Positions 46,725-55,701 of a DNA stretch of 64,000 nucleotides are shown piece by piece. The notes under the pieces are model-generated. The model worked only from the letters and a program-made list of their open reading frames with translations, was not told the origin of the DNA and searched no databases. Both the position numbers and the translations under genes were made by a program. Each line of letters begins with the position of its first letter. The first letter of the stretch is position 1. The stretch comes from Ancylobacter pratisalsi (GTDB lineage Bacteria; Pseudomonadota; Alphaproteobacteria; Rhizobiales; Xanthobacteraceae): positions 3,964,001 to 4,028,000 of the forward strand of contig NZ_CP048630.1 of assembly GCF_010669125.1 (NCBI RefSeq), read 5' to 3'.

Positions 46725-47048
46725 ATGAGCACGTTCGATAAGCGCGAAGATGCGTTCGAAGCTAAGTTCGCCCACGACGAGACGCTGCGCTTTAAGGCGC
46801 AGGCGCGTCGTAACAAGGCACTCGGTATGTGGGCCGCCGAGAAGCTCGGGCTGACCGGCGCTGAGGCTGAGGCCTATGCGCTGACACTGGTCGAAGCCGA
46901 CCTTCAGGAGGCTGGCGACGAGGATGTCTACCAGAAGGTCAGGAACGATTTCGACGCCAAGGGCGTAGAGGTTTCCGAGCACCGTATCCGCCGCACCATG
47001 GACGAACTGCTGTCCGAGGCCGTTCAGGCGCTCAAGGCCGAAGGCTGA
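46725..47048 (+). CDS. F1-ATPase inhibitor zeta subunit (DUF1476)
   Basis: Helical protein of 107 residues, DUF1476. In Paracoccus denitrificans this family is the zeta subunit that binds and inhibits the F1FO-ATPase to stop wasteful ATP hydrolysis. Seen: TFDKREDAFEAKFAHDETL, RFKAQARRNKALGMWAAEKL and DFDAKGVEVSEHRIRRTMDE. The gene neighbours purC in many alphaproteobacteria. Non-enzymatic; whether it inhibits in this host is not known, since some homologues have weaker inhibitory N-termini. Confidence 0.93.
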   Translation: MSTFDKREDAFEAKFAHDETLRFKAQARRNKALGMWAAEKLGLTGAEAEAYALTLVEADLQEAGDEDVYQKVRNDFDAKGVEVSEHRIRRTMDELLSEAVQALKAEG

Positions 47049-47209
47049 GGCGGTTCAAACGTTTCTGGCGGCGAATCGCAGTGGCACGCATGAAGGTTGC
47101 AGGTTGGCAACCATCTTTTTGACATTTGATTGCGCAGGGAGGTGATTCCGGGCAAGCGTGAAGGTGGGCTGTTGCCGTCTGGGTAGGGCGACAGCATCAG
47201 GAGGACCCG

Positions 47210-49762
47210 ATGCGGTTCACGACATCCTTCGCGCTGGCATCTGGGATCGTGTTGGCCGGCACATTGGCTGCGAGCGCGTGGCCGGCGACGACGCGCGCAA
47301 ATTCGAATGTGCGTAGCGGCCCCAGCGGCGCGTCCAGTGTGCTGGGTACGCTCCCGGCTGGAGCGCCGGTTGAGGTTGTCTCCTGCAGGGCAAACTGGTG
47401 CCAGACCCAGTACGGCTATGTCAGCTCCAGCCTGCTGACGCAGGTCGCAGGGGTGGGGTCCTACATGGCTGCCCCCACCTATTCTTCCCAGCCTGGCGTT
47501 GTGCCGTCGGTCGTGCCCTATGTGGCGCCGGGGGTGACGCCCCAGCCTGGGATAACGGGCGATGCGGCGCATCCGGGTGATGACGCCACCATGTCCGGAA
47601 CCCGGACCACGGTTGGCACCGCCAATGTACGCAACGGGCCCGGCACACAATACGAGATCATCAAGACCTTGCCGGACGCGACCTCGGTCGAGGTGAAGGG
47701 CTGTGCCGATTCATGGTGCCAGACCAATGAAGGCTATATCAGCCTGTATGTGCTCTCACGTGGCGCGGTGCGGCAGGTTTTGACGCCGCAGGCCCAACCG
47801 CGACTTCCCGGCACGCAGCCGCAGGGCATGGTGACGGGCTACAATCCGGCCCTTGTGACCGGGCGCGGCTATGCGCCCGGTGTCGTCGGAGCCGTTGCCG
47901 CGACCACGGCGACGACCGCGACGGTGAATGTGCGCTCGGGGCCCGGCGTTGGTTATGATGTTCTTGGCACGCTGCCGGCGGGTTCCCCGGTCAGCGTGGT
48001 CGGCTGTTCGGGCGCCTGGTGCCAGACCCAGTACGGCTATGTGAGCGCGCGCTATGTCGGCCAGGGCTATCAGGGCGCGGCCAGCGGCATGCTCGCGCGC
48101 CAGCCGATCTCCGCCGCGCCAGCGGCGACCTACGTGCCTCCCTCCTATCGCCAGCCTGTGACAGCGGTGCCGGTGGGTGTTCCTGCCTATTCTCCCCAGC
48201 CTGGCGTTGTGCCGTCGGTGGCGCCCTACGGGGCGCCGGGGATCGCACCCCAGCCTGGGATAGCGGGGGATGCGGCGCATCCGGGCGATGACGCCACCAT
48301 GTCGGGAACCCGGACCACGGTTGGCACGGCCAATGTGCGCAACGGGCCCGGCACACAATACGAGATCATCAAGACCTTGCCGGACGCGACCTCGGTCGAG
48401 GTGAAGGGCTGTGCCGATTCATGGTGCCAGACCAATGAGGGCTATATCAGCCTGTATGTGCTCTCACGCGGCGCGGTGCGGCAGGTTCTGACGCCGCAGG
48501 CCCAACCGCGACTTCCCGGCACGCAGCCGCAGGGCATGGTGACGGGCTACGATCCGGCCCTTGTGACCGGGCGCGGCTATGCGCCCGGCGTCGTCGGTGC
48601 CGTTGCCGCGACCACGGCGACGACAGCGACGGTGAATGTGCGCTCGGGGCCTGGCGTTGGTTATGATGTTCTTGGCACGCTGCCGGCGGGTTCCCCGGTC
48701 AGCGTGGTCGGCTGCTCGGGCGCCTGGTGTCAGACCCAGTACGGCTATGTGAGCGCGCGCTATGTCGGCCAGGGCTATCAGGGCGCGGCCAGCGGCATGC
48801 TCGCGCGCCAGCCGATCTCCGCCGCGCCGGCGGCGGCGCAGGTTCCGAACTATGGTTCGGTAACTGCCGGGCGCGCCTATGCGCTTCCCTCCAGCTCTTT
48901 CCAAGCCAGTCTGCCTGCCCAGGGACCCGCCGGAGGTCGTTTGACGCAGATGCCCGCGGGCTACGCGGCTGTCACCGTTTCCAATGTGAATGTCAGGACG
49001 GGGCCGGGTACTGGCTATGATGTTATCGGCACCCTGCCGAGTGGCAGCAATGTCGACGTGCGCTCATGCAGTGGAAGCTGGTGCGAGACCGTCTACGGCT
49101 ATGTCAGCGCTCCGCACCTTTCGACGAACGGCGGCGGCGCGACACGTGTGACTGTGCGTCCTTCGCGGGTTTCGTCGGGCGGCTATTCCAACGTGGCGTC
49201 TTCGGTTCCCGTCTATGCCGACACCGCAGATTACGGCTATGCGGCCCAGAACTACCCCCTCCAGAATTATCCAGGACAGTACTATCCGGGCGGAACCTAC
49301 CCGGTCTATTCGGGCTCGCCGATCCTCGCCGCACTCGCCGCGCCGGTCGTCGGCGTGGTGGCTGCCGTCGACACCCTTGCAAGTGGCTTCGATGGCTGGT
49401 CCGGCGGTGCGCCAACCTATGGCTATGGCTACGGTTTCAACTATCGTTGGCGGGCGAGCTGGGGACCCGGTTATTGGGGCCCGGGGCTGAATGGAAGAAA
49501 TCGTCCCTCATCCTGGGGCGCCCGGCCGAGCTATTGGGGCGGACGTCCCACCTACTGGAACATGCACCCTGGCTACGCCAACAACGCCCGGTTTGGCGAC
49601 CGAAAGGGTAACACCTATTGGTCGGCGCGCGGCGGCGGGCGACTGCCGCAACGGCCGAGCTACTATTCAAGCCTTGGACCCAATTGGCAGGGGCCGTTTC
49701 GCGAAGGCCCGGGTTACCGCGGCAGACCGGTCGTGTGGCGCTCGCCCTCGCTTTCATACTGA
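47210..49762 (+). CDS. Exported SH3b-repeat protein with tandem-duplicated domains
   Basis: 850-residue exported protein: signal peptide MRFTTSFALASGIVLAGTLA ending ASA-WP, then six SH3b domains at about residues 27-77, 132-185, 236-285, 368-421, 472-521 and 588-640, each with an NVRSGPG-like start, a Trp-Cys pair (NWCQT, SWCQT, AWCQT or SWCET) and a YGYVS ending. Domains 2-3 and 4-5 come from a near-identical 708-bp tandem duplication. The C-terminal 200 residues are rich in Tyr, Gly and Trp (YGYGYGFNYRWRASWGPGYW). SH3b domains usually bind cell-wall peptides or surfaces. No enzyme domain is visible. A second SH3b gene follows. Function unknown, probably a periplasmic or surface protein. Confidence 0.88.
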   Translation: MRFTTSFALASGIVLAGTLAASAWPATTRANSNVRSGPSGASSVLGTLPAGAPVEVVSCRANWCQTQYGYVSSSLLTQVAGVGSYMAAPTYSSQPGVVPSVVPYVAPGVTPQPGITGDAAHPGDDATMSGTRTTVGTANVRNGPGTQYEIIKTLPDATSVEVKGCADSWCQTNEGYISLYVLSRGAVRQVLTPQAQPRLPGTQPQGMVTGYNPALVTGRGYAPGVVGAVAATTATTATVNVRSGPGVGYDVLGTLPAGSPVSVVGCSGAWCQTQYGYVSARYVGQGYQGAASGMLARQPISAAPAATYVPPSYRQPVTAVPVGVPAYSPQPGVVPSVAPYGAPGIAPQPGIAGDAAHPGDDATMSGTRTTVGTANVRNGPGTQYEIIKTLPDATSVEVKGCADSWCQTNEGYISLYVLSRGAVRQVLTPQAQPRLPGTQPQGMVTGYDPALVTGRGYAPGVVGAVAATTATTATVNVRSGPGVGYDVLGTLPAGSPVSVVGCSGAWCQTQYGYVSARYVGQGYQGAASGMLARQPISAAPAAAQVPNYGSVTAGRAYALPSSSFQASLPAQGPAGGRLTQMPAGYAAVTVSNVNVRTGPGTGYDVIGTLPSGSNVDVRSCSGSWCETVYGYVSAPHLSTNGGGATRVTVRPSRVSSGGYSNVASSVPVYADTADYGYAAQNYPLQNYPGQYYPGGTYPVYSGSPILAALAAPVVGVVAAVDTLASGFDGWSGGAPTYGYGYGFNYRWRASWGPGYWGPGLNGRNRPSSWGARPSYWGGRPTYWNMHPGYANNARFGDRKGNTYWSARGGGRLPQRPSYYSSLGPNWQGPFREGPGYRGRPVVWRSPSLSY
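47480..48127 (+). repeat. Tandem direct repeat, copy 1 (SH3b pair)
   Basis: 648-bp block repeated at 48188-48835 with an offset of 708 bp (236 codons). Differences are few (about 25 by eye), mainly synonymous and concentrated near the left end linker. Confidence 0.9.
48188..48835 (+). repeat. Tandem direct repeat, copy 2 (SH3b pair)
   Basis: Second copy of the block at 47480-48127. The 60-bp region between the copies differs in sequence and includes a unique linker. Confidence 0.9.
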
Positions 49763-49902
49763 CGATGACGTGATCGTCCGGGTTGAGCGCATAGGTGGTG
49801 CAACCGATTGCCGATTCGGTGGTTGCATTCTCACATGACGTTCAACGCTGCCTTTAGGGCAGTGCACGCGGGCATGAGGCCCGGCGTCGTGAGGAGAGTG
49901 CC

Positions 49903-50613
49903 ATGTTCGTGCGCAGCCGCATTTTACCCCGATCACTGGCGTTGGCCTTTGGCCTGCTCGTGTTCGGCACCGTCGCCGCGCTCGCGCGGCCAGCGATCGT
50001 TACAACCGATCTCAACGTGCGTAGCGGACCAGGCACGCGCTACAAGATCGTCGGTGCCCTGCGGGCTGGCCAGAGAGTGGATGTCGGACAATGCACCAGT
50101 GGCTGGTGCCGTGTTGGTCGTGGCTATGCGAGTTCCCGTTATCTCTCAACGGGCAGTTCCGGTGCCCAGATCATCGTACGGCCTGACTATTATGACGATG
50201 ACGACTTCGGCTACACTTATGGGCCGGCGTTCGGACTGGGCTGGGGTGGCGGCTATTGGGGGCCATGGGGCAACTACGGCGGTCCGCCTCGCTATTACGG
50301 ACGCAATTACTGGGGTCCCAATCCGTCACCGGGCTACAATCCCCGACACGGCGTGAGGCCGCCGCCGGGCTATAAGCCTCAGCACGGCTACAGGAAACCT
50401 CCGGGATATCGTCCCAATCCGGGGAACAGGCCCCGTCCGCCGCATGCGGGCGGCCGGCCGCCGGGTAATGGACCAAGGCCTGGCTACCGTCCGCCGAATC
50501 GGAGCGCACATGTGCCCACCAACGTGCCGCACGCTGCGCCGCGTGCGATGCGACCCGGTGGAGGCGGTGGCGGACGTCCGCCGGTGTACCGGCCGGGTAT
50601 GTCCCGCCACTGA
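49903..50613 (+). CDS. Exported single-SH3b protein with Gly/Tyr/Pro-rich tail
   Basis: 236 residues: signal peptide MFVRSRILPRSLALAFGLLV ending VAALA-RP, one SH3b domain (about 33-82) with LNVRSGPGTRYKIVG and SGWCRVGRGYASS, an acidic DYYDDDDFGYTYG, a Tyr/Gly/Trp-rich segment, then a Pro/Gly/His-rich repeat-like tail with GYxP and RPxP motifs up to RPPVYRPGMSRH. GAGGAGAG before the start. It resembles the first SH3b protein's C-terminus, suggesting related surface proteins. Function unknown. Confidence 0.85.
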   Translation: MFVRSRILPRSLALAFGLLVFGTVAALARPAIVTTDLNVRSGPGTRYKIVGALRAGQRVDVGQCTSGWCRVGRGYASSRYLSTGSSGAQIIVRPDYYDDDDFGYTYGPAFGLGWGGGYWGPWGNYGGPPRYYGRNYWGPNPSPGYNPRHGVRPPPGYKPQHGYRKPPGYRPNPGNRPRPPHAGGRPPGNGPRPGYRPPNRSAHVPTNVPHAAPRAMRPGGGGGGRPPVYRPGMSRH

Positions 50614-50628
50614 GGGGTAACCGCGGCT

Positions 50629-51936
50629 TCAGGCGCGTCCAAAGACGCGCTTGAAGATCGTGTCGACATGCTTGAGGTGATAGCCGAGGTCGAATTTCTC
50701 GGCGATCTCCTCGGCGGTCATGAAGTTGCGCACCTCGGGGTCGTTGGTGAGCAGCGTCTGGAAATCGCCTTCTCCCCGCCAGACCGGCATCGCGTTGCGC
50801 TGTACGAGGCGGTACGCGTCCTCGCGCGAGGCGCCCTTCTGGGTGAGTGCCAGCAGCACGCGCTGCGAGTGCACAAGCCCGCCCAGAAGGTCCAGATTCT
50901 TCTGCATGTTCTCTGGATAAACCACCAGCTTCTCGACGACGCCCGCGAGCCGGTTCAGGGCGAAGTCGAGCGTGACCGTCGCATCCGGGCCGATCATGCG
51001 TTCGACCGACGAGTGCGAGATGTCGCGCTCGTGCCAGAGCGCGACGTTCTCGAGAGCCGGCGTGACCATGCCGCGCACAAGGCGAGCGAGGCCGGTGATG
51101 TTCTCGGTGAGAACCGGGTTGCGCTTATGCGGCATGGCTGAAGAGCCCTTCTGGCCCGCGGAGAAGAACTCCTCGGCTTCCAGGACTTCGGTGCGCTGGA
51201 GATGGCGGATCTCGGTCGCCACACGCTCCATGGACGATGCGACGACGCCAAGGGTGGCGAAGAACATGGCGTGGCGGTCGCGCGGGATCACCTGCGTCGA
51301 GACGGGCTCGACGGCGAGGCCCATTTTCTCCGCCACATACTCCTCAACACGAGGGTCGATCTGGGCAAAGGTGCCGACCGCGCCCGAAATCGCGCAGGTG
51401 GCGACTTCGGTCCGTGCCGCGACGAGACGGGCACGGTTACGCTGGAACTCCGCATGGGCTTGGGCCAGCTTGAGGCCGAAAGTGGTCGGCTCGGCATGGA
51501 TGCCGTGCGAGCGGCCGATTGTTGGCGTGAGCTTGTGCTCGAATGCGCGCGCCTCGAGTGCGGCGAGCAGCCGGTCCACATCCTTGATGAGGATGTCGGC
51601 GGCACGCACGAGCTGGACGTTCAGGCACGTGTCGAGCACGTCAGACGAGGTCATGCCCTGATGAACGAAGCGCGCTTCGGGGCCAACGATTTCGGCGAGA
51701 TGCGTGAGAAAAGCGATCACATCGTGCTTGGTGACGGCTTCGATCTCATCAATGCGATCAACGTCGAAGGTGGCGTCCTGCGCCATCTCCCAGATCTTGG
51801 CCGCAGCTTCCTTCGGCACCACGCCGATCTCGGCGAGGGCATCGGTGGCATTGGCCTCAATCTCGAACCAGATGCGGAAGCGGGTCTGCGGCTCCCAGAT
51901 GGCGGCCATCTCGGGACGGGTATAGCGCGGGATCAC
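50629..51936 (-). CDS. purB: Adenylosuccinate lyase
   Basis: Fumarase/aspartase-superfamily enzyme with two roles in purine synthesis (SAICAR and adenylosuccinate cleavage). 435 residues with GRSHGIHAEPTTFGLKLAQ, the fumarate-lyase signature GSSAMPHKRNPVLTEN, TSSDVLDTCLNVQL and the C-terminal GYHLKHVDTIFKRVFG. I chose the GTG at 51934-51936 (IPRYTRPEMAAIWEP follows) because homologues start there; a longer ATG start at 51975 has no support. The ribosome binding site is weak (GAAAGAG). Confidence 0.95.
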   Translation of the reverse strand: MIPRYTRPEMAAIWEPQTRFRIWFEIEANATDALAEIGVVPKEAAAKIWEMAQDATFDVDRIDEIEAVTKHDVIAFLTHLAEIVGPEARFVHQGMTSSDVLDTCLNVQLVRAADILIKDVDRLLAALEARAFEHKLTPTIGRSHGIHAEPTTFGLKLAQAHAEFQRNRARLVAARTEVATCAISGAVGTFAQIDPRVEEYVAEKMGLAVEPVSTQVIPRDRHAMFFATLGVVASSMERVATEIRHLQRTEVLEAEEFFSAGQKGSSAMPHKRNPVLTENITGLARLVRGMVTPALENVALWHERDISHSSVERMIGPDATVTLDFALNRLAGVVEKLVVYPENMQKNLDLLGGLVHSQRVLLALTQKGASREDAYRLVQRNAMPVWRGEGDFQTLLTNDPEVRNFMTAEEIAEKFDLGYHLKHVDTIFKRVFGRA

Positions 51937-52038
51937 GGGCGGCTCTTTCGGCAAGCGGCGATGGATGTCGCGCATTAGCAGATAGGAGAGTGCGGGACAA
52001 ACCTTCGCTCGCGCTCGACGTTCAGTACCTAGCCTTCT

Positions 52039-52725
52039 TCATACCATTTCGCCCCGCTCGCGCGCAGCGGCTTCGCGAATGGCGGCGATGTTCGCGGCGT
52101 AGGCCGAGGGGCCGCCCTTGAAGACGGCGGAGCCCGCTACCAGGGCGTTCGCACCGGCGGCCATGCAGGCGGGCGACGTTGTCGGGGTGACGCCGCCGTC
52201 GATCTCTATGTCGATCGGCCGGTCGCCGATCATCGCGGCGATCCGGCTTACCTTCTCCATGACCGGGGTGATGAAGGCCTGTCCGCCGAAGCCGGGGTTC
52301 ACCGTCATGACGATGACGAGATCGATGATATCGAGCACGTACTCGATCGTCTCGGCCGGTGTCGCGGGATTGATTGCCACACCTGCCTTCTTGCCCAGTG
52401 CGCGTATCGCCTGCAGCGAGCGGTGGAGATGCGGTCCGGCCTCGACATGGACCGAAATGTGATCGGCGCCCGCCTTCGCAAAGGCTTCCAGATAGGGATC
52501 GACCGGCTCGATCATCAGATGCACGTCGAAAGGTTTGGAGGAGAACGGCCGAATGGCCTTTACCACATCCGGACCGAAGGAGATGTTGGGCACGAAATGG
52601 CCGTCCATCACGTCGATGTGGATCCAGTCCGCACCGGCGGCATCCACCGCGCGTACCTCCTCGCCGAACTTGGCGAAGTCACTGGCAAGAATGGAAGGGG
52701 CGATGATGAGCGGTCGGGTGATCAT
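52039..52725 (-). CDS. rpe: Ribulose-phosphate 3-epimerase
   Basis: Interconverts ribulose-5-phosphate and xylulose-5-phosphate (pentose phosphate and Calvin pathways). TIM barrel of 228 residues: [14 protein letters not shown], the signature [33 protein letters not shown] and [12 protein letters not shown] with [18 protein letters not shown] end. The ATG at 52723-52725 has GGAG nine bases upstream. Its stop is about 100 bp before the purB start, so the two may be co-transcribed leftwards. Confidence 0.97.
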   Translation of the reverse strand: MITRPLIIAPSILASDFAKFGEEVRAVDAAGADWIHIDVMDGHFVPNISFGPDVVKAIRPFSSKPFDVHLMIEPVDPYLEAFAKAGADHISVHVEAGPHLHRSLQAIRALGKKAGVAINPATPAETIEYVLDIIDLVIVMTVNPGFGGQAFITPVMEKVSRIAAMIGDRPIDIEIDGGVTPTTSPACMAAGANALVAGSAVFKGGPSAYAANIAAIREAAARERGEMV

Positions 52726-52894
52726 GGCAACGTCTCCGGCTGGGGCGGCCCGTAGCACGCGATGGTATGACCGGCAATAATACCAACAATGTGGATAAAG
52801 CCCGGATGCGCGAATGACGTAGGGGCGCTAGGCTTCGATTCGTGACGATGCGGTCGGCCGCGCAAGCGAGAATGGTCGAGGAGGAGAGCCGGTT

Positions 52895-53284
52895 ATGAAA
52901 CGTGCACGTTATCTGGCCGCGGGCGCTGTGTTTGCGTTCGCTGGCCTTTTCGCTGCGATGCCGGAGGCGAATGCCTGGCGCGCCGGGGCCTGTGGGGCTC
53001 GCGGCTGCGTCGGTGCGGCCGGTCCGGGTCGCTATTATGGCAATCCCGGCCATTATTATGGAGCGGGGCGCTATTACGGGCCGGTTCCGCGCGGCGGTGG
53101 CGTCGTGGTGGTGAATCCGCGCCGCTACTGGGCGCCCGGCGGGGCTGTCGCGGCCGGTGCCGCGCTCGGCTTCCTGACCGGTGTGGCTGCGGCGAGCCTC
53201 GCTGGCCCGCCCCCCCAGCCGAATTATTGCTGGTTCTACACCAACCCTCAGCGCACGACCGGCTTCTGGGAGCCTTGCCCCTGA
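52895..53284 (+). CDS. Small exported Gly/Tyr-rich protein
   Basis: 129 residues: signal peptide MKRARYLAAGAVFAFAGLFA ending EANA-WR, then Gly/Tyr-rich repeats (GRYYG, HYYGAGRYYG), a hydrophobic Ala-rich span (about 79-104) and a Cys-containing tail CWFYTNPQRTTGFWEPCP. I recall similar short exported proteins in Hyphomicrobiales, of unknown function. GAGGAGGAGAG precedes the start. It is divergent from rpe. Confidence 0.82.
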   Translation: MKRARYLAAGAVFAFAGLFAAMPEANAWRAGACGARGCVGAAGPGRYYGNPGHYYGAGRYYGPVPRGGGVVVVNPRRYWAPGGAVAAGAALGFLTGVAAASLAGPPPQPNYCWFYTNPQRTTGFWEPCP

Positions 53285-53310
53285 GTTCACGGTTTCCGGC
53301 CTGAAGACAC

Positions 53311-53347
53311 AACGCGGTCGGGATTGCCTCCTGACCGCGTTCTTGTT
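53311..53347 (+). terminator. Hairpin downstream of the Gly/Tyr-rich gene
   Basis: AACGCGGTC (53311-53319) pairs with GACCGCGTT (53333-53341) around a 13-nt loop, followed by CTTGTT. A weak T-tail makes it a moderate terminator candidate. Confidence 0.55.
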
Positions 53348-53409
53348 GGTGGCGTCTGTCTGTGCCGGACTGCGCTTCGACCAGGCCTCGACCTTGCCGT
53401 GGCAGCGGG

Positions 53410-53843
53410 GTCGCCGCCGGGGTTTATGCCGATCGTCTTGCCGCCGAACATGTCTTCCTTGCCCTTGATGCCCTCAATTAGGCTGATGTCGACAAGCGTG
53501 GGCATAGCGAGACCGATCTTGGCCCCGGTTCGTTCGGGCCGAGATCGATCACCTTGTCATTCAGCATCTTGTCGCAGGCGGCGTGTGGCGCCGGCAGTCA
53601 GGCCGCTGCCATGGCGCCCGCCTCGCCGGTCGCGACCGGCTGCCACATGGCAGCCCCGGAAAGCGGGACGATCTTCGCGGTGTCGCCTTTGTCCTCCAGC
53701 GCGGCCTTGATGACGTTGGTGGCCACAACGGCATCTGACCATTCGACACAGGCGATGGTCAGATCCTTCTTTTCCGCGTGCGCGGCGCCTGTGGTGAGAA
53801 CGAAGGCGGCAGCGGCCGCTCCCCTTCCTTGCCGGGCATCGTG
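53410..53843 (-). pseudogene. Decayed glycine-betaine/choline ABC receptor (OpuAC/ProX-like)
   Basis: Minus-strand remnant of a periplasmic receptor. After a signal-like AAAAAFVLTTGAAHA it reads KKDLTIACVEWSDAVVATNV and WQPVATGEAGAMAAA, then a TGA at 53598-53600 where homologues have Trp (AWLP). The same frame goes on with CDKMLNDKVIDLGPNEPG; near 53518-53530 one base appears lost and the next frame continues KIGLAMPTLVDISLIEGIKG and EDMFGGKTIGINPGG. Homology ends about 53410; the whole second half of the receptor is missing. No start codon remains in frame. It begins right after the stop of the P1 peptidase gene and its permease and ATPase partners are not here. Confidence 0.8.
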
Positions 53844-53844
53844 A

Positions 53845-54852
53845 TCAGCTGCCCCAGCGCTCGCGCCAGCTCGCCATGGTTCCCTGCTGCGGCAGAGCCG
53901 TGGCCTCAAATACAGCTCTGGCGCAAGCGCGGGCCAAAGTCTGCACCACGGCCGAGCCGATGAGAGCGAGGTCAAAGACCGGATCCGCAAGCGAGTGTTT
54001 CCCGGTAGCCGCGGCGAAAATGGTGTCGCCGTCGAGAGGGGTATGAACCGGCCAGATGGCGCGCGCGTAGCCGTCGTGAGCCATGATGGCGAGGCGTTTG
54101 CACTGTGCCTTGGTCAGGATGGCATCGGTCGCGACGACCGCGATCGTGGTATTGGCAATCGCCGCTTCAGATCCGGCAGGCAATCCCTTCAGTGCCGGCC
54201 GATCCGGCAGGGCGGGGAGGGGGCTCGGCAGGCCGAGGCCTCCGAATTCCCCGTTGCGCTCAAACGGCGCCGACCAGAAATGCGGGCCATCACCCACATT
54301 GGTCGCTCCGCAGGCGTTCACGGCGACCAGCGCACCCACGACATGGCCTGACGCCGCCACCATCGAGGCGGAGCCAAGCCCGCCCTTGAGATTCACCGTC
54401 GTCGCACCGGTGCCGGCGCCGACGGTGCCTAGTGGAAAATTGAGGCTCGCCGCATTCGCGGCCTCGAAGCCGAGCTCGCGGTAGGGGGTGAAACGGCCCC
54501 AGTTCTTGTTTCCTCCATTGAGCAGATCGAACAGAACCGCCCCGGGCACGATGGGAATCCGCGCATCGCCGACGGGGAAGCCGATGCCCCGCTCTGCGAG
54601 TGCCGCCACTACGCCGGCTGCCGCATCGAGTCCGAAGGCGGATCCTCCGGAAAGGGTGAGGGCGTGGATCGCGCCGACCGTCTCATCGGGAGCCAGCAGA
54701 TCGGTCTCTCTCGTCCCCGGACCACCGCCACGCACATCGACCGAGGCCACGGTCGGTTCGTCGAAGACAACGACCGTAACGCCGGAGGCGAGCGCGAGAT
54801 CGGTGGAGTTGCCAACCCGAAGGCCGGCGACATCTGTAATAAGATTACGCAA
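53845..54852 (-). CDS. P1 family peptidase (DmpA/BapA-like Ntn hydrolase)
   Basis: 335-residue self-processing amino-peptidase/esterase family. Seen: LITDVAGLRVGNSTDLALAS at the start, GGGPGTRETDLLAP, TLSGGSAFGLDAAAGV, GTGATTVNLKGGLGSAS and ANTTIAVVATDAILTKAQCK, where the NTT segment is the expected autocleavage and nucleophile position (Thr here). In DmpA the nucleophile is a Ser; many homologues use Thr. Substrate unknown; N-terminal D- or beta-amino-acid peptides are typical. No signal peptide. It is divergent from ccdA. Confidence 0.9.
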   Translation of the reverse strand: MRNLITDVAGLRVGNSTDLALASGVTVVVFDEPTVASVDVRGGGPGTRETDLLAPDETVGAIHALTLSGGSAFGLDAAAGVVAALAERGIGFPVGDARIPIVPGAVLFDLLNGGNKNWGRFTPYRELGFEAANAASLNFPLGTVGAGTGATTVNLKGGLGSASMVAASGHVVGALVAVNACGATNVGDGPHFWSAPFERNGEFGGLGLPSPLPALPDRPALKGLPAGSEAAIANTTIAVVATDAILTKAQCKRLAIMAHDGYARAIWPVHTPLDGDTIFAAATGKHSLADPVFDLALIGSAVVQTLARACARAVFEATALPQQGTMASWRERWGS

Positions 54853-54969
54853 GGGAAGTCTCCGGTCGTCGCTATCACATCACGGGGAGTGTCTAAGGGG
54901 CCGCATTGCATAAGCCAGAGTGGGCGTGCATTGGGAAGCTCTCGAAACGATGCAAGGTTGCCCAGCTTC

Positions 54970-55701
54970 ATGGCCGACGTCACGCTTCCGGCCGCTTTCG
55001 TGGCCGGCATCGCCAGCTTCGCCTCTCCCTGCGTCCTGCCGCTGGTGCCTCCGTATCTATGCTATCTCGCCGGTACGAGCCTTGACCAGATTACGCACAA
55101 AGCCCCGACCGACGCCGCCGCGCGCCGCACCTTGGGGGCGGCTCTGCTGTTCGTCGCTGGCTTTTCCACGGTTTTCGTCGCGCTTGGGGCAGGGGCCTCG
55201 GTCGTGGGCGGCTACCTGCGTCTTTATTCGCAAGAGTTCGCCTTCGTGGCCGGGATCGCGATCCTTTTGATGGGGTTACACTTTCTCGGTATTCTTCGGT
55301 TCAATTGGCTCACACATACCAAACGCGTTCATGTCGATGCACCGTCGACGCTCGCCGGTGCCTATGTCATGGGGCTTGCCTTCGCCTTCGGGTGGACCCC
55401 CTGCATCGGGCCGGTGTTGGCGGCGATCCTCGCGGTGGCGGCGAGCGAGCAGACGCTGGCCCGTGGCGCCGGGCTGCTCGCGGTCTACTCGGCGGGGCTT
55501 GGTGTCCCCTTCATCCTGGTCGCCGCGATGGCACGACCCGCCCTCGCCCTTCTCAGCCGCACGCGGCGCTATCTCCCGATGGTCGAGAAGGCCATGGGTG
55601 CTCTGCTGGTGCTCACCGGCATCGGCTTCCTCTCGGGATGGATGTCGACGCTGAGTTACTGGATGCTTGAGACGTTTCCCGCGTTGGCGAATTTCGGCTG
55701 A
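54970..55701 (+). CDS. ccdA: Cytochrome c biogenesis protein CcdA (thiol-disulfide shuttle)
   Basis: Six-helix membrane protein of 243 residues that passes reducing electrons from cytoplasmic thioredoxin to the periplasm for haem-protein maturation. The two redox cysteines are in ASFASPCVLPLVPPY and FGWTPCIGPVLAAI, as in DsbD/CcdA. Start ATG at 54970 (MADVTLPAAF); no strong ribosome binding site. Divergent from the P1 peptidase gene; no ccm genes are nearby. Confidence 0.93.
   Translation: MADVTLPAAFVAGIASFASPCVLPLVPPYLCYLAGTSLDQITHKAPTDAAARRTLGAALLFVAGFSTVFVALGAGASVVGGYLRLYSQEFAFVAGIAILLMGLHFLGILRFNWLTHTKRVHVDAPSTLAGAYVMGLAFAFGWTPCIGPVLAAILAVAASEQTLARGAGLLAVYSAGLGVPFILVAAMARPALALLSRTRRYLPMVEKAMGALLVLTGIGFLSGWMSTLSYWMLETFPALANFG

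Noticed and set aside
47480..48835. Large repeats as a possible CRISPR or integron array
   Set aside because: Two long in-frame protein repeats without spacer pattern; explained by domain duplication.
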